A stretch of DNA of 6,468 nucleotides from Christiangramia sp. (GTDB lineage: Bacteria; Bacteroidota; Bacteroidia; Flavobacteriales; Flavobacteriaceae): NCBI GenBank assembly GCA_024644145.1, contig JAHELO010000093.1, positions 1-6,468 of the forward strand. Reading direction: 5' to 3'. A program made the translations under genes and the position numbers. The notes below the pieces were generated by a model. The model worked only from the letters and a program-made list of their open reading frames with translations, searched no databases and was not told where the DNA came from. Positions 6,098 through 6,468 of this stretch are shown piece by piece. The stretch's first letter is position 1, and each line of letters opens with the position of its first letter.

Positions 6098-6123
6098 AAA
6101 TCTAAAATATATCATAGACAATA

Positions 6124-6468
6124 TTAGTTGCCTTCATTTTGTTCTGCCTGTTGTTTCGCTTTTTCTTTAAGCTCCTCGTTAGCCACAATAGCAAGCTCTA
6201 CCCTTCGGTTTTTTGAACGACCCTCTGTAGTAGTGTTATCATATTTTGGCTGAGATTCCCCATACCATTTAGTGGTGAATCTTCCCCTGTCTATTCCTTT
6301 ATCAACAAGATATCCAGTAACCGCCTGGGCCCGGTTCTTTGATAGGGTAAGATTATAACTATCACTTCCGGTATTATCTGTATGACCTTCCACCAGTATA
6401 TTGGTTTGTGGATATTCTTTAAAAATATCAGCCAGTTTGTTCAGCGTAGTTTGAGATTTTGCATTGAT
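6124..6468 (-). CDS. OmpA-family outer-membrane protein, C-terminal peptidoglycan-binding domain (5' end outside window)
   Basis: The frame is open from the right edge to a TAA at 6124-6126, giving 114 residues of a longer protein; an internal Met near 6393 is not the real start because homology continues upstream of it. The sequence INAKSQTTLNKLADIFKEYP, then NILVEGHTDNTGSDSYN, LSKNRAQAVTGYLVDKGI and, near the end, GRSKNRRVELAI, is the OmpA-C/MotB fold with the conserved Thr-Asp and Arg residues that hold the diaminopimelate of peptidoglycan. A charged tail rich in Glu, Lys and Gln (about 20 residues) follows the domain. The protein would anchor the outer membrane to the cell wall. It ends in its own terminator, so it is probably unrelated to the polyketide operon. 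The N-terminal part (beta-barrel, lipoprotein or linker) cannot be seen. Confidence 0.92.
   Translation of the reverse strand: MNAKSQTTLNKLADIFKEYPQTNILVEGHTDNTGSDSYNLTLSKNRAQAVTGYLVDKGIDRGRFTTKWYGESQPKYDNTTTEGRSKNRRVELAIVANEELKEKAKQQAEQNEGN

Noticed and set aside
6104..6111. TATATTTT on the minus strand as a -7 promoter element
   Set aside because: No TTTG is found at the proper distance upstream, and the resulting transcript would run straight into the terminator hairpin.
6124..6393. Small stand-alone 89-residue OmpA-like protein starting at 6393
   Set aside because: The conserved OmpA-C sequence (INAKSQTTLNKLADIF and NILVEGHTD) continues in the same frame to the window edge, so the Met is internal.

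Overview
The window looks like an AT-rich Bacteroidota genome, most likely a marine flavobacterium. The reasons are moderate-to-low GC, Lys/Ile/Asn-rich proteins, an almost complete lack of Shine-Dalgarno sequences, and family resemblance of the encoded proteins. The genus cannot be fixed from this sequence. All real genes lie on the minus strand, so the reading order is from the right edge to the left edge.

At the right edge (6124-6468) is the C-terminal part of an OmpA-family, peptidoglycan-binding outer-membrane protein. It is closed by a strong intrinsic terminator (6069-6097) and is not obviously connected to what follows. From 6045 down to the left edge runs one compact block of eight genes. 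Neighbouring genes overlap by 1-11 bases or are separated by at most 9, so they almost certainly form one transcription unit. In transcription order they are: FAD-dependent oxidoreductase, class I SAM methyltransferase, type III polyketide synthase (alkylresorcinol/alkylpyrone-synthase type), FabI/FabL-like enoyl-ACP reductase (SDR), FabZ-like hot-dog dehydratase, FabF-like ketosynthase with an intact Cys-His-His triad, acyl carrier protein, and a 4'-phosphopantetheinyl transferase that is cut by the window edge.

Read together, the block is a hybrid lipid/polyketide pathway. The last five genes form a small private type II fatty-acid synthase (carrier, its activating enzyme, elongation, dehydration, enoyl reduction) that could build or extend an acyl chain. 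The type III PKS would take that chain as starter, extend it with malonyl units and cyclise it to a phenolic or pyrone head group. The methyltransferase and flavoprotein would then decorate the ring, for example by O/C-methylation and hydroxylation to a quinone-type lipid. The enzyme families are well supported by visible motifs. The product and the hand-over between the two modules are inference. No ketoreductase, acyl-CoA ligase or thioesterase is present in the window. No tRNA, rRNA, CRISPR array, insertion sequence or other mobile element was seen.
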